Source of the DNA: a virus
Virus record (IMG/VR): IMGVR_UViG_3300048839_000848
Coordinates: 1 to 45,633 of that record
Direction: 5' to 3' (one strand)
DNA length: 45,633 nt
This document shows, piece after piece, positions 23,362-30,927 of the stretch (within the stretch, counting starts at the first letter, position 1; every line of letters begins with the position of its first letter). Under the pieces are notes generated by a model. The model searched no databases. It was not told the DNA's origin and saw only the letters and a program-made list of their open reading frames with translations. A program made the translations under genes and the position numbers.

Positions 23362-24332
23362 AGGCCACTGACAAGATTTTCACGCGCTACTACGAAGCGC
23401 TGATCGCCGACTGGGACGACGAACACGCAATCGTTGGTGCAGCTCGCATGGCCTTGCGGCTGGCCATCGGCGATGCCTACGCTGCCGGCGGCGCGCTGGC
23501 GGATGACCTGGCGGCGATTGTGGCCAGCCAGGCGCAGGCAAAGCCGGAACAGCGGCAGGCGGAAGCGGCGATCAACCAGATCGGGCGGCTGAATGAGTGG
23601 CTGGAAGTGAACGCTCCGGCGCTCTACCACAACCCCGATCTCGATACTGCCGCCGCAATAGTGGCGGAACTGGGGGTGCGTGACCGCCGGATGATCGAGC
23701 AATCGGCGGCAATTGCCGATCTTCGCATCTCACTGATAGATGCGAACGAGGACGCTGCCAGCGCACACCAGGAACTGACGACGCTGATCGCCGAGCGGGA
23801 CGGCCTGCGCCAGCAGATAGTGCAGATGGACGCCGACAACGCGGAACTTGTGCGGCAATTGCGCCAGGCCCGCAATGAGGCCGACGCCCGATGGTTCAGC
23901 GGCGATCAGGAGCTATCCGAGCAACTGCGACTGGCACAGGCGGAGATCGACCGCCTCACGCGCCAGAACGTGATCGCTACCGACACGTTCAACAGCCTGG
24001 CCGCCGAGCGCACCAACGGCGCCGGCCCAAACCCTACGACGGCGCCGGGCTGGAACCGCAGCCACCCGGCGTGGTCGGGACTGCCGAAGGCGGATCTGGA
24101 CGTGATCGACCAACTGACAAGCGGCGCGACGACGTTCCGCAAGCTGGCGAAGACGCTGCGCCGCGACCTGGTGATCCGGGTGCTGCGCAGCCTGGCCGTC
24201 GACGGCGAGGTCAAGGCGTTGACCTACGACAAGCGCAAACCGGATTGGATGCCGACGAGCGGCGCGGTGGTGATGCTGTCGGAGACCGGGCGCTGGTCGA
24301 ATCTGCTGGCGATGGCGCTGACGCCGGCGTGA
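23358..24332 (+). CDS. Coiled-coil protein with C-terminal helical (winged-helix-like) end, function unknown
   Basis: 324 aa from a GTG overlapping the upstream stop. Residues about 100-215 form a long coiled coil (heptad-like ELTTLIAERDGLRQQIVQMDADNAELVRQL and later). The C-terminal about 80 residues (LDVIDQLTSGATTFRKLAKTLRRDLVIRVLRSLAVDGEVKAL) look like a small winged-helix DNA-binding fold. Its location before the ParB-like and ATPase genes suggests a DNA-associated structural or replication role. This is inference. Confidence 0.7.
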   Translation: MKATDKIFTRYYEALIADWDDEHAIVGAARMALRLAIGDAYAAGGALADDLAAIVASQAQAKPEQRQAEAAINQIGRLNEWLEVNAPALYHNPDLDTAAAIVAELGVRDRRMIEQSAAIADLRISLIDANEDAASAHQELTTLIAERDGLRQQIVQMDADNAELVRQLRQARNEADARWFSGDQELSEQLRLAQAEIDRLTRQNVIATDTFNSLAAERTNGAGPNPTTAPGWNRSHPAWSGLPKADLDVIDQLTSGATTFRKLAKTLRRDLVIRVLRSLAVDGEVKALTYDKRKPDWMPTSGAVVMLSETGRWSNLLAMALTPA

Positions 24333-24562
24333 TCGAACTGCCGCCGGTGCGCGACCTGCACGGGCATGTGGTGTGGCGGGTGAAGCTCGCCAGCCCCAGG
24401 GAGATGACGTGCACGGTTTGCGGGGAGACAACGCTGGACGATTACTGCGTGCGCTGCGCAGATGAGCAGGACCTGACGCACCACAAGGCCATTCAGGCGG
24501 CTCGATTGGTGCCTACACTCAGTTATCTTCAACCTGGAGAGTATGAAAGGAACGGATCATGA
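24329..24562 (+). CDS. Small zinc-ribbon protein, function unknown
   Basis: 77 aa with a GTGA overlap to the upstream gene. It contains CTVCGE ... YCVRCAD, two CxxC pairs about 13 residues apart, as in zinc ribbons. The N-terminus is short and basic; the C-terminus carries no signal. The next gene starts inside its stop (ATGA), so it belongs to the tightly coupled early operon. Confidence 0.75.
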   Translation: MIELPPVRDLHGHVVWRVKLASPREMTCTVCGETTLDDYCVRCADEQDLTHHKAIQAARLVPTLSYLQPGEYERNGS

Positions 24563-24837
24563 GCATTTACAGCCGTGGCGACCGCTATTACTGGCGGCGC
24601 CGTGCCCGTTGGATTGTGTTGCGCATCAACTATCTGCTGGCAGTGCTGGCCGTCGCCGTGCTGCTGGCTTCGACAGGCTCAGCCAGCGGCCAAAGCTGGG
24701 ATCGCTGCTGGCGGATTCCGCACGGGCAGGTGTGCGTTGCCCGGGCTCAGAAAATCACACGCATCGTGTGCGATTGGGGCTGGCAGCCTCGCTTTGGCCA
24801 GCCGCCGCGTTGCGTGGCGATGGAGGTGCAGCCGTGA
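24559..24837 (+). CDS. Small protein with signal peptide or membrane anchor
   Basis: 92 aa, starting in an ATGA overlap. The basic N-terminus (RRRARW) and a hydrophobic stretch at about 18-37 (IVLRINYLLAVLAVAVLLAS) form a signal peptide or anchor. The exported part has two Cys pairs (WDRCWRIPHGQVC, IVC...PRC), fitting a small disulfide-bonded extracytoplasmic domain. A copy of the TTCGACAGGCTCAGC repeat lies in frame just behind the hydrophobic part. The function is unknown; surface exclusion is one possibility. Confidence 0.65.
   Translation: MSIYSRGDRYYWRRRARWIVLRINYLLAVLAVAVLLASTGSASGQSWDRCWRIPHGQVCVARAQKITRIVCDWGWQPRFGQPPRCVAMEVQP
24667..24683. repeat. GCTTCGACAGGCTCAGC repeat, copy 1 (in frame in a gene)
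   Basis: A 17-base word that also occurs at 25041-25057 and, as GCTTCGACAAGCTCAGC, at 32722-32738. It is of the kind found scattered in many bacterial genomes. Here it codes for ASTGSAS-like residues. Confidence 0.75.
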
Positions 24838-25082
24838 CCCTGCGCAAACTGCACAGCACCGCGCCGCATGGCAGCGCCCGGCCTGCGCCGGACTACCACG
24901 TCAAATGCGAACGGGGCCGCTATCGGGTCTATGACAAGCAGCAGCGCTTCCGGTGCGAGTTCGCCACGCCGGAGGCGGCCAACGCCTACGTCGCCAGCCG
25001 CACGGCGGCACCGTCCCACAATAAAGCATTGTCGGACGGTGCTTCGACAGGCTCAGCAACCGGGCGGGCGGTGGCGGCATGA
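24834..25082 (+). CDS. Small protein, C-terminus formed by inserted repeats
   Basis: 82 aa from a GTG overlapping the upstream stop. Residues 1-60 look like a compact domain (DYHVKCERGRYRVYDKQQRFRCEFATPEAANAYVAS). The last about 22 codons are a full inverted repeat followed directly by the GCTTCGACAGGCTCAGC word, read in frame. This suggests the original C-terminus was replaced by repeat insertion. The function is unknown; the next gene overlaps (ATGA). Confidence 0.65.
   Translation: MTLRKLHSTAPHGSARPAPDYHVKCERGRYRVYDKQQRFRCEFATPEAANAYVASRTAAPSHNKALSDGASTGSATGRAVAA
25009..25057. repeat. Dispersed inverted repeat plus GCTTCGACAGGCTCAGC word
   Basis: CACCGTCCCACAAT and ATTGTCGGACGGTG pair at 13 of 14 positions around a 5-base loop. 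The second repeat family starts directly behind it. Both lie inside the 3' end of a coding gene. Confidence 0.85.
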
Positions 25083-26953
25083 CGACGCGCACCGAGACAC
25101 CGAACATTCTGGATACTGTGCTCACGCTGAGCGGCGCAACCCCGGCGCCGCCAGCGGCCACCCTGGTGGCGCTGACGGCCATCGTCAACGACGGCGGTAC
25201 GCAGATGCGGGCGGGGATGGACGCCGCCACGATCACCGAGTATGCCGACGCGCTGGCCGAGGCCGACGCCTGGCCTTTCCCGCCGATTGTGGTCTTCCAT
25301 GACGGCGAGAAGTATTGGCTGGCCGATGGCTTTCACCGCGTCAACGCCGCGCACCGCAGCGGCAAGTTCAGCCAGATTCCGGCAGACGTGCGCGCCGGCA
25401 CGCGGCGCGATGCCATCCTCCACGCGGCGGGCGCCAACGCCGCGCACGGGCTGCGCCGCACGAACGGCGACAAGCGGCGCTCTGTTGAAGTGCTGCTGCG
25501 GGATGAGGAATGGTCGCAGTGGTCAGATCGTGAGATTGCCAAGCGATGCCTTGTCAGCCACAACTTTGTAAGTGAGTTGCGAAAGGTGATCGCGCCGCCA
25601 CTGTCATCGGATGACAGTCAACGGCGGAGAATCGGCGCCGACGGGCGCACGATCAACACGCAGAACATTGGCACCAACCGGCCCGCCCGCCTGTTCGTGA
25701 ACGATCTGAAGGGGCTGGTGGCGAAGTGGATGGGGATGCACTGGCAGCACGCGTGGCCGGATAACCCCAGCCACACCAACGGAGAATTCTGGCAGAGTCT
25801 CGTGGCGTGGATGCATGAGAACGTGCGGGAGACCTGGCAGGAAGGCGATTTGAAGGAAGCGATCAAGGCGCTGCACTGGCTGAACCGACCTGAGCTTCAG
25901 CCCGCCGCACCGGCGCCGTCCCAGCGGCTTGCCACGGCGGTATCGCCCGCACCCACCCGAATGGAGATTTTCGAGATCGAGCAGTTGGTGCGCAAGTTGG
26001 CTGACGAGCGCAACGCCACACCTGGCGCCCTGCGCCTAAGCGCACGGGAACATATCGGTCCTGTCTGGCAGGAAAGCATACGCCAGGCGCAAGGCACGCT
26101 TCTCTATCGAGATCTGGCGCAGGCGATGAACAACGTGGCCAGCCAGATGGAGCAGCGGCCCGCCACGGCGTCTGCTGCAACTGACAGCGACCTCCACACC
26201 GGCGCAGGCCGCACACCGGCGCCACCGCTTACGGTGGCGGAACTGGTGGAAGACCTGGACGGCTACCTGACGGGCATCCCGGCGACGGAGATCGACCAGG
26301 CGGCCAAAGGTGCGCAGAACCGGGCGCTGATGACGGCGCAGCAGTGCTTGAGCGATTTCACCTATCGCCAGGCGGACCTGTACCGGGCATTGCAGCGGCT
26401 GGCGTTGCAGCGCGGCGCGGCGCAGCCCGCAGAGCCGGTGGTGGACGGGGATCGTCCGCTGCCGGCGTGGGCGGCGCCGGAACCGGCCACCGTGGCGCAG
26501 ACCGTCGCCGATGTGGTGGCGGTGCACGGTGAAGCCGCGCCAGTGGACAACCCGTTCCCGCCTGTGCCAGACGATCTGGCTGCGGCGGGTTGGGAGTTGC
26601 GAGGCAGCGAATTTGGCCGCTATTACCTGATCAACACACGCACAGCGCGCACCACGCGCTCGTGTTCAACGGTCGATAAGGCATTCGAGATAGCGCGCGG
26701 CCTGACAACCGGACAGTGGAGTCCAGAAAAAGCCTGGACTACCCCGGCGCCGGTCGCTGCGACCCTCGCCCGCCACCCTCAATACGACGACCTGTTCGAG
26801 TTCGCCGAACTGTTCAAGCTGGCGATCAAGGAGACGCACCGCTGGGCGCACATCACGGGCGAGCACACGGCGATCCTGGAAGCGGAGCGGGGGCTGCGCC
26901 ACCTGGTGGAACGCACGGCGGCCATTCTGGATGGATTCACGGGGCAGCCATGA
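25079..26953 (+). CDS. ParB/Srx-fold protein with helix-turn-helix (phage ParB-like)
   Basis: 624 aa. The N-terminal about 125 residues form a ParB/Sulfiredoxin-like domain: VNDGGTQMR...IVVFHDGEKYWLADGFHRVNAAHRSG (GFHR at about 84-87). A helix-turn-helix follows at about 148-170 (SDREIAKRCLVSHNFVSELRK). The C-terminal 400 residues are helical and low in known motifs, possibly several small domains. ParB-type proteins bind DNA and some use CTP or cut DNA; phage versions occur near replication genes. A plasmid-like partition role is unlikely because no ParA is present. It is coupled to the ATPase behind it. Confidence 0.82.
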   Translation: MTTRTETPNILDTVLTLSGATPAPPAATLVALTAIVNDGGTQMRAGMDAATITEYADALAEADAWPFPPIVVFHDGEKYWLADGFHRVNAAHRSGKFSQIPADVRAGTRRDAILHAAGANAAHGLRRTNGDKRRSVEVLLRDEEWSQWSDREIAKRCLVSHNFVSELRKVIAPPLSSDDSQRRRIGADGRTINTQNIGTNRPARLFVNDLKGLVAKWMGMHWQHAWPDNPSHTNGEFWQSLVAWMHENVRETWQEGDLKEAIKALHWLNRPELQPAAPAPSQRLATAVSPAPTRMEIFEIEQLVRKLADERNATPGALRLSAREHIGPVWQESIRQAQGTLLYRDLAQAMNNVASQMEQRPATASAATDSDLHTGAGRTPAPPLTVAELVEDLDGYLTGIPATEIDQAAKGAQNRALMTAQQCLSDFTYRQADLYRALQRLALQRGAAQPAEPVVDGDRPLPAWAAPEPATVAQTVADVVAVHGEAAPVDNPFPPVPDDLAAAGWELRGSEFGRYYLINTRTARTTRSCSTVDKAFEIARGLTTGQWSPEKAWTTPAPVAATLARHPQYDDLFEFAELFKLAIKETHRWAHITGEHTAILEAERGLRHLVERTAAILDGFTGQP

Positions 26954-28227
26954 TCACCGAGCGAATGCAGAAGCGGCTGCTGTATCAGGCTTTTCTGGCG
27001 CAGGGAGACGCCAGCATCGATCCTGATGAAATTGATCTGGCTGGTTGGGTCTGGCCGTGGAGTGAATTGTTCCTGCGCGCGTATCGCTGGCTGGGTCCGT
27101 TGGATAGCGATACGGCGCTGCATGAGGCGGCGCGTGGGCTTGCCGACAAAGACAGCGAGCAGTCGAGGGAATGGTTGCGGGAAATCAGAGATTGCTCGGA
27201 GCCGATCCACTTCCCCAGCCTAGCGGAGATCGGCGACACGCTGCCGCCGGTGCGCTGGCTGTGGCCGGGGTGGATTCCCCGCGGGATGCTGAGCCTGTTG
27301 GGTGCGTTCCAGGGCACGGGCAAAAGTTATTTTGTGCTTGACCTGGCGCGCACGGTGATCGAGGGCGGTCCCTGGCCCGACGGGCAGCCGGTGGAGCAGA
27401 TCGGCAATGTGATCTACGTCGAAGCCGAGGGCATTCCGCAGGTGACGAATGACCGGGCGAAAAGCCTGGGCATGAACCGGCAGAACATCTGGCTGCTCAT
27501 GGCGGAAATGGGCGAGATGATCGACTTGACGCAACCGGTGTGGCAGGACAGGTTGGTCGACATGGCCACGACGCTGAAACCAGAGTTGATCGTGATCGAC
27601 TCGCTGACCAGCATCAGCAGCGCGGGGCAGAACAGCGTCGAGGACACCAACCGGCTCCTCATGTTCCTGGTGGGGCTGTCCCGCCACGTGGATTGCGGGC
27701 TGCTGGTGCTGCACCATCTGCGCAAGCCGCCGGGCGGCCAGCTATCCCTGCCGGGAATGTCGGTGCACGACTTCCGCGGCAGTGGCCACATTACGGCGAT
27801 GGCGCGCACGGTGCTGGGGCTGACGGTGGTGCAGACGGGGCGGCAGTTCAGCCTGAATGGGAAGCGGCGCCTCGACCTGGTGAAAACCAACCTGGGGCGC
27901 TATCCCACCGGCGTGGGCATCGAGATGAAGGAGGAGGGGGAGCGGGTCACGTTCACCTATGGCGAGCCGCCGAGTTTCGACCAGAAGTCAGCCGGTGAAG
28001 AGGCGGAGGAATGGCTGATCGAGTACTTAGAAGAGCACGGTACGAGCAAGCCGGGTGAGATTACAGAAGCGGCTAAAGCGGCGGGAATTGAGAGAGGGAC
28101 TCTGTATCGTGCACGGGCGGCACTGAAGGGCATGATCCGGGACACGGAGAAGAACAGGTACAGCCCGACAAACCGCTGGAAGCTGGCCGATGATGACGAC
28201 GATGAAGACACAGTTGAGGAATCGTAA
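26950..28227 (+). CDS. RecA-like ATPase (AAA_25/RepA helicase-like) with C-terminal winged helix
   Basis: 425 aa from an ATG overlapping the ParB-like stop. It carries a Walker A at 118-126 (GAFQGTGKS), a Walker B at 213-218 (LIVIDS) and a motif LLVLHHLRKP at about 251-260. This order matches the AAA_25/RepA-type RecA-fold ATPases used in phage and plasmid replication. Residues about 355-400 form a winged helix (AEEWLIEYLEEHGTSKPGEITEAAKAAGIERGTLYRARAAL). The tail is very acidic. No polymerase or primase is present, so this ATPase probably helps the host replisome start on phage DNA. It ends the operon before a long hairpin. Confidence 0.85.
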   Translation: MITERMQKRLLYQAFLAQGDASIDPDEIDLAGWVWPWSELFLRAYRWLGPLDSDTALHEAARGLADKDSEQSREWLREIRDCSEPIHFPSLAEIGDTLPPVRWLWPGWIPRGMLSLLGAFQGTGKSYFVLDLARTVIEGGPWPDGQPVEQIGNVIYVEAEGIPQVTNDRAKSLGMNRQNIWLLMAEMGEMIDLTQPVWQDRLVDMATTLKPELIVIDSLTSISSAGQNSVEDTNRLLMFLVGLSRHVDCGLLVLHHLRKPPGGQLSLPGMSVHDFRGSGHITAMARTVLGLTVVQTGRQFSLNGKRRLDLVKTNLGRYPTGVGIEMKEEGERVTFTYGEPPSFDQKSAGEEAEEWLIEYLEEHGTSKPGEITEAAKAAGIERGTLYRARAALKGMIRDTEKNRYSPTNRWKLADDDDDEDTVEES

Positions 28228-28310
28228 CTATTCTACCGTTCTACTGTTCGATACCTTTTGAGACTTGACCCACTCACAAAGTATCGAACGGTAGAACAGT
28301 AGAATAGTTA
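28225..28310. terminator. Long imperfect hairpin behind the replication ATPase
   Basis: Arms 28225-28255 and 28280-28310 pair over about 29 of 31 positions (TAACTATTCTAC ... GTAGAATAGTTA). They start on the TAA stop itself, with a loop of 24 bases. The DNA is AT-rich in contrast to its surroundings. Within each arm, TTCTACCG/TTCTACTG is repeated. It is a terminator or an origin-like structure; no T-run follows. Confidence 0.65.
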
Positions 28311-28352
28311 CCCTCTGCAAAGGGAAAACGATAATGAAACAACTATCAACAA

Positions 28353-28379
28353 CGTCCGACAAGAAAGGGTTATCAGACG
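28353..28379. repeat. Dispersed inverted repeat, imperfect copy
   Basis: CGTCCGACAA is paired loosely with TTATCAGACG. It lies right before the small frame-disrupted gene. A 17-codon frame starting at 28334 reads through it and is probably meaningless. Confidence 0.6.
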
Positions 28380-28588
28380 ATGAATGATGGACTTGATACG
28401 AATATGCCTGGCCGCCGTATGGCGACGCCGCCGGCCTGCTGGAAAACGCCATCGAGCCAACTGCGCAGATCAGCGCAGCGGCTGCGCACCAGGCGGCCCA
28501 GGATCGCCGGCTGGATGCGCTGGAGGCTGAGGTCGTTGCGCTGCGCCAGCGGCTGGCACGGCTGGAGTATGTGGAGGTGACGGAGTGA
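28380..28588 (+). pseudogene. Small coiled-coil gene with an apparent -1 base frameshift
   Basis: From the ATG at 28380 the first six codons read MNDGLD. If one T is added near 28396 (CTTGAT to CTTGATT) the frame runs on as YEYAWPPYGDAAGLLENAIE and ends with a fine Leu-heptad helix (LDALEAEVVALRQRLARLEYVEV) just before a GTGA overlap to the next gene. Without it, the heptad frame has no start codon and the ATG frame gives a Trp/Arg-rich nonsense sequence. Either a real mutation or a sequencing error at a T run. Confidence 0.55.
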
Positions 28589-28674
28589 CCGGCGATTTCA
28601 TTGCCGGCCTGGCCGTCGGCGGGATGGTCGGCGCTCGTGGTGGCGAGCGCCAACGGCGTGGAGGTGTGGGGTGA
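28585..28674 (+). CDS. Tiny hydrophobic peptide frame
   Basis: 29 codons from a GTG overlapping the upstream stop and ending in an overlap with the next GTG. It contains FIAGLAVGGMVGARGGERQRR, a short hydrophobic Gly-rich piece with a basic end. Support comes only from the chain of stop/start overlaps that is typical for this operon. Confidence 0.4.
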   Translation: MTGDFIAGLAVGGMVGARGGERQRRGGVG

Positions 28675-28754
28675 ACGAGGAGGCGCAGATGTGGCTGGTG
28701 GCGCTGATCTGGACGGCGACGCTGACGGCGCTGTTGGTGATGGCGGCACGGTAG
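28671..28754 (+). CDS. Tiny single-span membrane peptide
   Basis: 27 codons from a GTG in a GTGA overlap; an ATG six codons later has GAGGAGG in front. MWLVALIWTATLTALLVMAAR is a clear single membrane helix with a basic last residue. Short membrane peptides like this are common in phages. The role is unknown. Between its stop and the next gene lies a 123-bp stretch with one small hairpin. Confidence 0.5.
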   Translation: MNEEAQMWLVALIWTATLTALLVMAAR

Positions 28755-28810
28755 CGGCGGAGACGGAGCGGGCGAACTTCTACTATGGGCTGTACACCGG
28801 AAAATGAGGA

Positions 28811-28831
28811 AGAGACGCACGGGGCGTCTCT
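28811..28831. terminator. Small hairpin AGAGACGC/GCGTCTCT
   Basis: A perfect 8-bp stem with a 5-base loop in the gap before the two-span membrane gene. The 3' side continues CCCAGG instead of a T-run, so termination is uncertain. Confidence 0.4.
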
Positions 28832-28877
28832 CCCAGGTGATCGAAGCAGCAAACTTGGATCGGAGCCATGATACCAC

Positions 28878-29531
28878 ATGCAGAATGAACTGATGGACGC
28901 CAGCCTGCGCAAAGCGCCGCTCACCGTCGGCGCCGTGCTCGCCGTCTGGCTGCAGAATGCCGGCGGCGGCATCGGCGCGCTGGTGGCGGTGGGCGTGGTG
29001 GCCTGGCTGCTGGGCGTGGATGCCGGAACCGGGCTGCGCTGGGCCGCGGCGGCCGGCGGGCTGCTCTTTGCCGGGTTGATGGTGCTGCGCAGCGCCATCG
29101 ACGAGATCGTGGATTGGACGGACTGGCGCGCGATGCTGGCCGATCTGGAGGCGCTGGAGGAGCAGAATGAACTGCTTGAGCAGCAGAACGCCAGCCTACG
29201 CCGCGACCTGGCCGCAGCGGAGACCTATGGCGCATACCGGGCAGCCCGGCCCGGCGTGGTGGTGCAGGACCGCAACGGCGAGGCGATGCCCGCGCCCGCG
29301 CCGACGCCGATCCGCAACGATGCAAAGACGCTGCTGCAGCTTCACTTCGACAGCGGCGAATGGCCATCGAAGAATCGCACCTGTCCTCGGCTGGGGTGGA
29401 CGACCAGCCGCTGGCAAGAGGCGCGCGACGAGTTGGAGCGCCACGGCATCATTGCAACTCGTAACAATCAGACCGTCGTGTTGGTGGGCAGCCTGGCAGA
29501 AGCATTGGCGAAGTTGGCAGGTGATTTCTGA
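28878..29531 (+). CDS. Membrane protein with coiled coil and C-terminal winged-helix-like domain
   Basis: 217 aa; a second ATG four codons on is also possible. Two hydrophobic spans at about 30-48 (GGGIGALVAVGVVAWLLGV) and 53-71 are followed by a coiled coil at about 85-115 (LADLEALEEQNELLEQQNASLRRDL). The C-terminal part (TLLQLHFDSGEWPSKNRTCPRLGWTTSRWQEARDELERHGII) looks like a small winged-helix domain on the cytoplasmic side. Membrane tethering of a DNA-binding-like domain is unusual. The function is unknown. Confidence 0.7.
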   Translation: MQNELMDASLRKAPLTVGAVLAVWLQNAGGGIGALVAVGVVAWLLGVDAGTGLRWAAAAGGLLFAGLMVLRSAIDEIVDWTDWRAMLADLEALEEQNELLEQQNASLRRDLAAAETYGAYRAARPGVVVQDRNGEAMPAPAPTPIRNDAKTLLQLHFDSGEWPSKNRTCPRLGWTTSRWQEARDELERHGIIATRNNQTVVLVGSLAEALAKLAGDF

Positions 29532-29608
29532 GCGGCCGACGGCCGGCCGCCCGGCCGGCTATCTGGTAGCCGTTCCGGCCGGGTCTAATTCAGCAGGGAG
29601 GTAGGGAG

Positions 29609-29926
29609 GTGGAAGTGATCGCATTCGTGAATGGAATGGTGCAGATCGGGGTGATCTTTGGCACCGTATCATGCGTTAAGGATGCCCGCCAACGCCAGCT
29701 GGTGCTGGCGCTGGCGGGCGCGTCGGAGGCCTTCAGTGTGGCTGGCTTGCTGCTGTTGATGTTCCCGACGCTGCCGCAACTGACGGAAGCCGCCAAATGG
29801 TTGCTCTACGCCGCCATCGGGCTGGCGGTGGTCGTCGGCGTGGTGACGGCGCTGCGATCGCAGCGCACGCGGTTCGCCTGGCCGCAAGGGCGCTATCACA
29901 AGTATCGTTCGTATCGGAGGATTTGA
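29609..29926 (+). CDS. Small three-span membrane protein
   Basis: 105 aa from a GTG behind AGGGAGG. Hydrophobic stretches lie at about 8-24, 32-54 and 66-83, and the C-terminus is basic and aromatic (RFAWPQGRYHKYRSYRRI), which fits an inside position. The 77 bp before it are made of GGCCGG-rich palindromes. Its stop overlaps the next start. No family is recognised. Confidence 0.65.
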   Translation: MEVIAFVNGMVQIGVIFGTVSCVKDARQRQLVLALAGASEAFSVAGLLLLMFPTLPQLTEAAKWLLYAAIGLAVVVGVVTALRSQRTRFAWPQGRYHKYRSYRRI

Positions 29927-30447
29927 TGAGCGACAACAACGGATGTATTCCCGGCGCGGCGCTGCTGGGGCTGGTGCTGCTGATTGCCACCATCGTGATC
30001 GGCGCGCCGGTGCTGTCGGAGGCTGGGCTGTCGTGGGACAGCACCGGCGTAATTGCCCGGCAGAACGCCAGGCTGGAGGCGGAGCGGCTGCGCCTGAATG
30101 CAGAGACCCGCCAGGCCATCGAGCGCGAGGAGACGGCGCGCATCATGAGCGACAACATGATGACGACGATCCAGTGGCTGGCCGTCACCGGCGGCATCGT
30201 CGGCGGGCTGGCGGTGGCTGGCTGGGCGACGCAGCGCAGCGTAGCGGCCTGGGCAGCGCGCCCACATCGGCCTGCGGCGCCGCCGCCAGCGCAGATTATC
30301 GTGATGGCGGCGCCCTACCTGGAGAGCGACCGCACGGCGCGGGTAGAGCAGATCGAGGCTGACGGATACCGCGGTTGGGCCGTGCTCTACCCGCGCACGG
30401 AACGGTTCGTGCCGCTCCAGTTGACGGACGGCCAGCATAGGGGCTGA
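29926..30447 (+). CDS. Two-span membrane protein with connecting helix
   Basis: 173 aa with a CGGAGG ribosome site and a start overlapping the upstream TGA. Spans lie at about 10-28 (AALLGLVLLIATIVIGAPV) and 84-100, joined by a charged helix (RQNARLEAERLRLNAETRQAIEREE). A Pro-rich linker and a small C-terminal domain (VMAAPYLESD...GYRGWAVLYPRTERFVPL) follow. The function is unknown. Together with the two genes before it, this forms a block of membrane proteins far from the lysis-type genes. Confidence 0.65.
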   Translation: MSDNNGCIPGAALLGLVLLIATIVIGAPVLSEAGLSWDSTGVIARQNARLEAERLRLNAETRQAIEREETARIMSDNMMTTIQWLAVTGGIVGGLAVAGWATQRSVAAWAARPHRPAAPPPAQIIVMAAPYLESDRTARVEQIEADGYRGWAVLYPRTERFVPLQLTDGQHRG

Positions 30448-30456
30448 GTCCTATGG

Positions 30457-30504
30457 TTGACGCTGCTTGTCATGGCGTGCTATAGTCACGCCATGACAAG
30501 CAGC
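30457..30504 (+). promoter_or_regulatory. Promoter embedded in a perfect 18-bp inverted repeat
   Basis: TTGACG (30457-30462), 18 bases, then TATAGT (30481-30486). The arms GCTGCTTGTCATGGCGTG (30462-30479) and CACGCCATGACAAGCAGC (30487-30504) are perfectly complementary, with the -10 box forming the loop. A protein bound here would cover the promoter. Antitoxins of the Phd type bind such palindromes at their own promoters, and the Phd-like gene starts 16 bp downstream. Confidence 0.85.
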
Positions 30505-30519
30505 AACAAGGAGACCCGT

Positions 30520-30807
30520 ATGACCATCACAACGTTGGACAGCCAGGTCGCCCGCGACAACTTCGCCGGGCTGCTGGCAACCGTGGCGAAGGGTGATGAG
30601 AGCATCGTTATCACCGACCAGGGCGAGCCGGTGGCCGCGCTGGTGGACTACGCCGCATTCGTGGCGCTGGCCGAGGAACTGGACGACATGCAGGCGGCGC
30701 AGCGCGCGGCGGCGGTCCTCGCCGACTTGGACGCCGGGCGCACGGACACACGGCCCTGGGCGGATATCCAGGCGGAATGGATCGCCGAGGGGCTGCTCGA
30801 TGGCTGA
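30520..30807 (+). CDS. Phd/YefM-family antitoxin-like protein, without toxin
   Basis: 95 aa, with an ATG behind AAGGAGA. The Phd/YefM fold is clear: TLDSQVARDNFAGLLATVAKGDESIVITDQGEPVAALVDYAAFVALAEEL, then a C-terminal toxin-binding-type tail (RPWADIQAEWIAEGLLDG). These antitoxins repress their own operon and neutralise a Doc, RelE or PIN toxin. None of those is found next door; the following frame is an unrelated 60-residue protein. It may guard against a host toxin or act as a repressor only. Confidence 0.82.
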   Translation: MTITTLDSQVARDNFAGLLATVAKGDESIVITDQGEPVAALVDYAAFVALAEELDDMQAAQRAAAVLADLDAGRTDTRPWADIQAEWIAEGLLDG

Positions 30808-30816
30808 GATGCAGCG

Positions 30817-30827
30817 TTGTCGGACGG
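30817..30827. repeat. Single arm of the dispersed repeat
   Basis: TTGTCGGACGG directly behind the stop of the Phd-like gene, with no second arm close by. Confidence 0.5.
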
Positions 30828-30843
30828 TGGTCAACGCAAATTT

Positions 30844-30868
30844 ACAGGTGAGATTTTGTCTCACCTGT
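30844..30868. promoter_or_regulatory. Perfect palindrome ACAGGTGAGA-TTTTG-TCTCACCTGT
   Basis: A 10-bp perfect stem with a 5-base loop, in the 120-bp gap between the Phd-like gene and the next small gene. TTTACA overlaps its left edge and GATAAG follows its right edge, though the spacing is too long for a normal promoter. It may be an operator or a factor-independent terminator in either direction. Confidence 0.5.
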
Positions 30869-30927
30869 GATAAGATGGACGCAGTTGCGGCGAGCAGGGT
30901 CTGGTGGGCAGTTCCCCGGTGGTGTGG

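Noticed and set aside
28601-28807. A 68-codon frame overlapping the tiny membrane peptides
   Set aside because: Gly/Asp-rich, shadow-like sequence that disagrees with the GTGA overlap chain and the clear membrane helix in the neighbouring frame.
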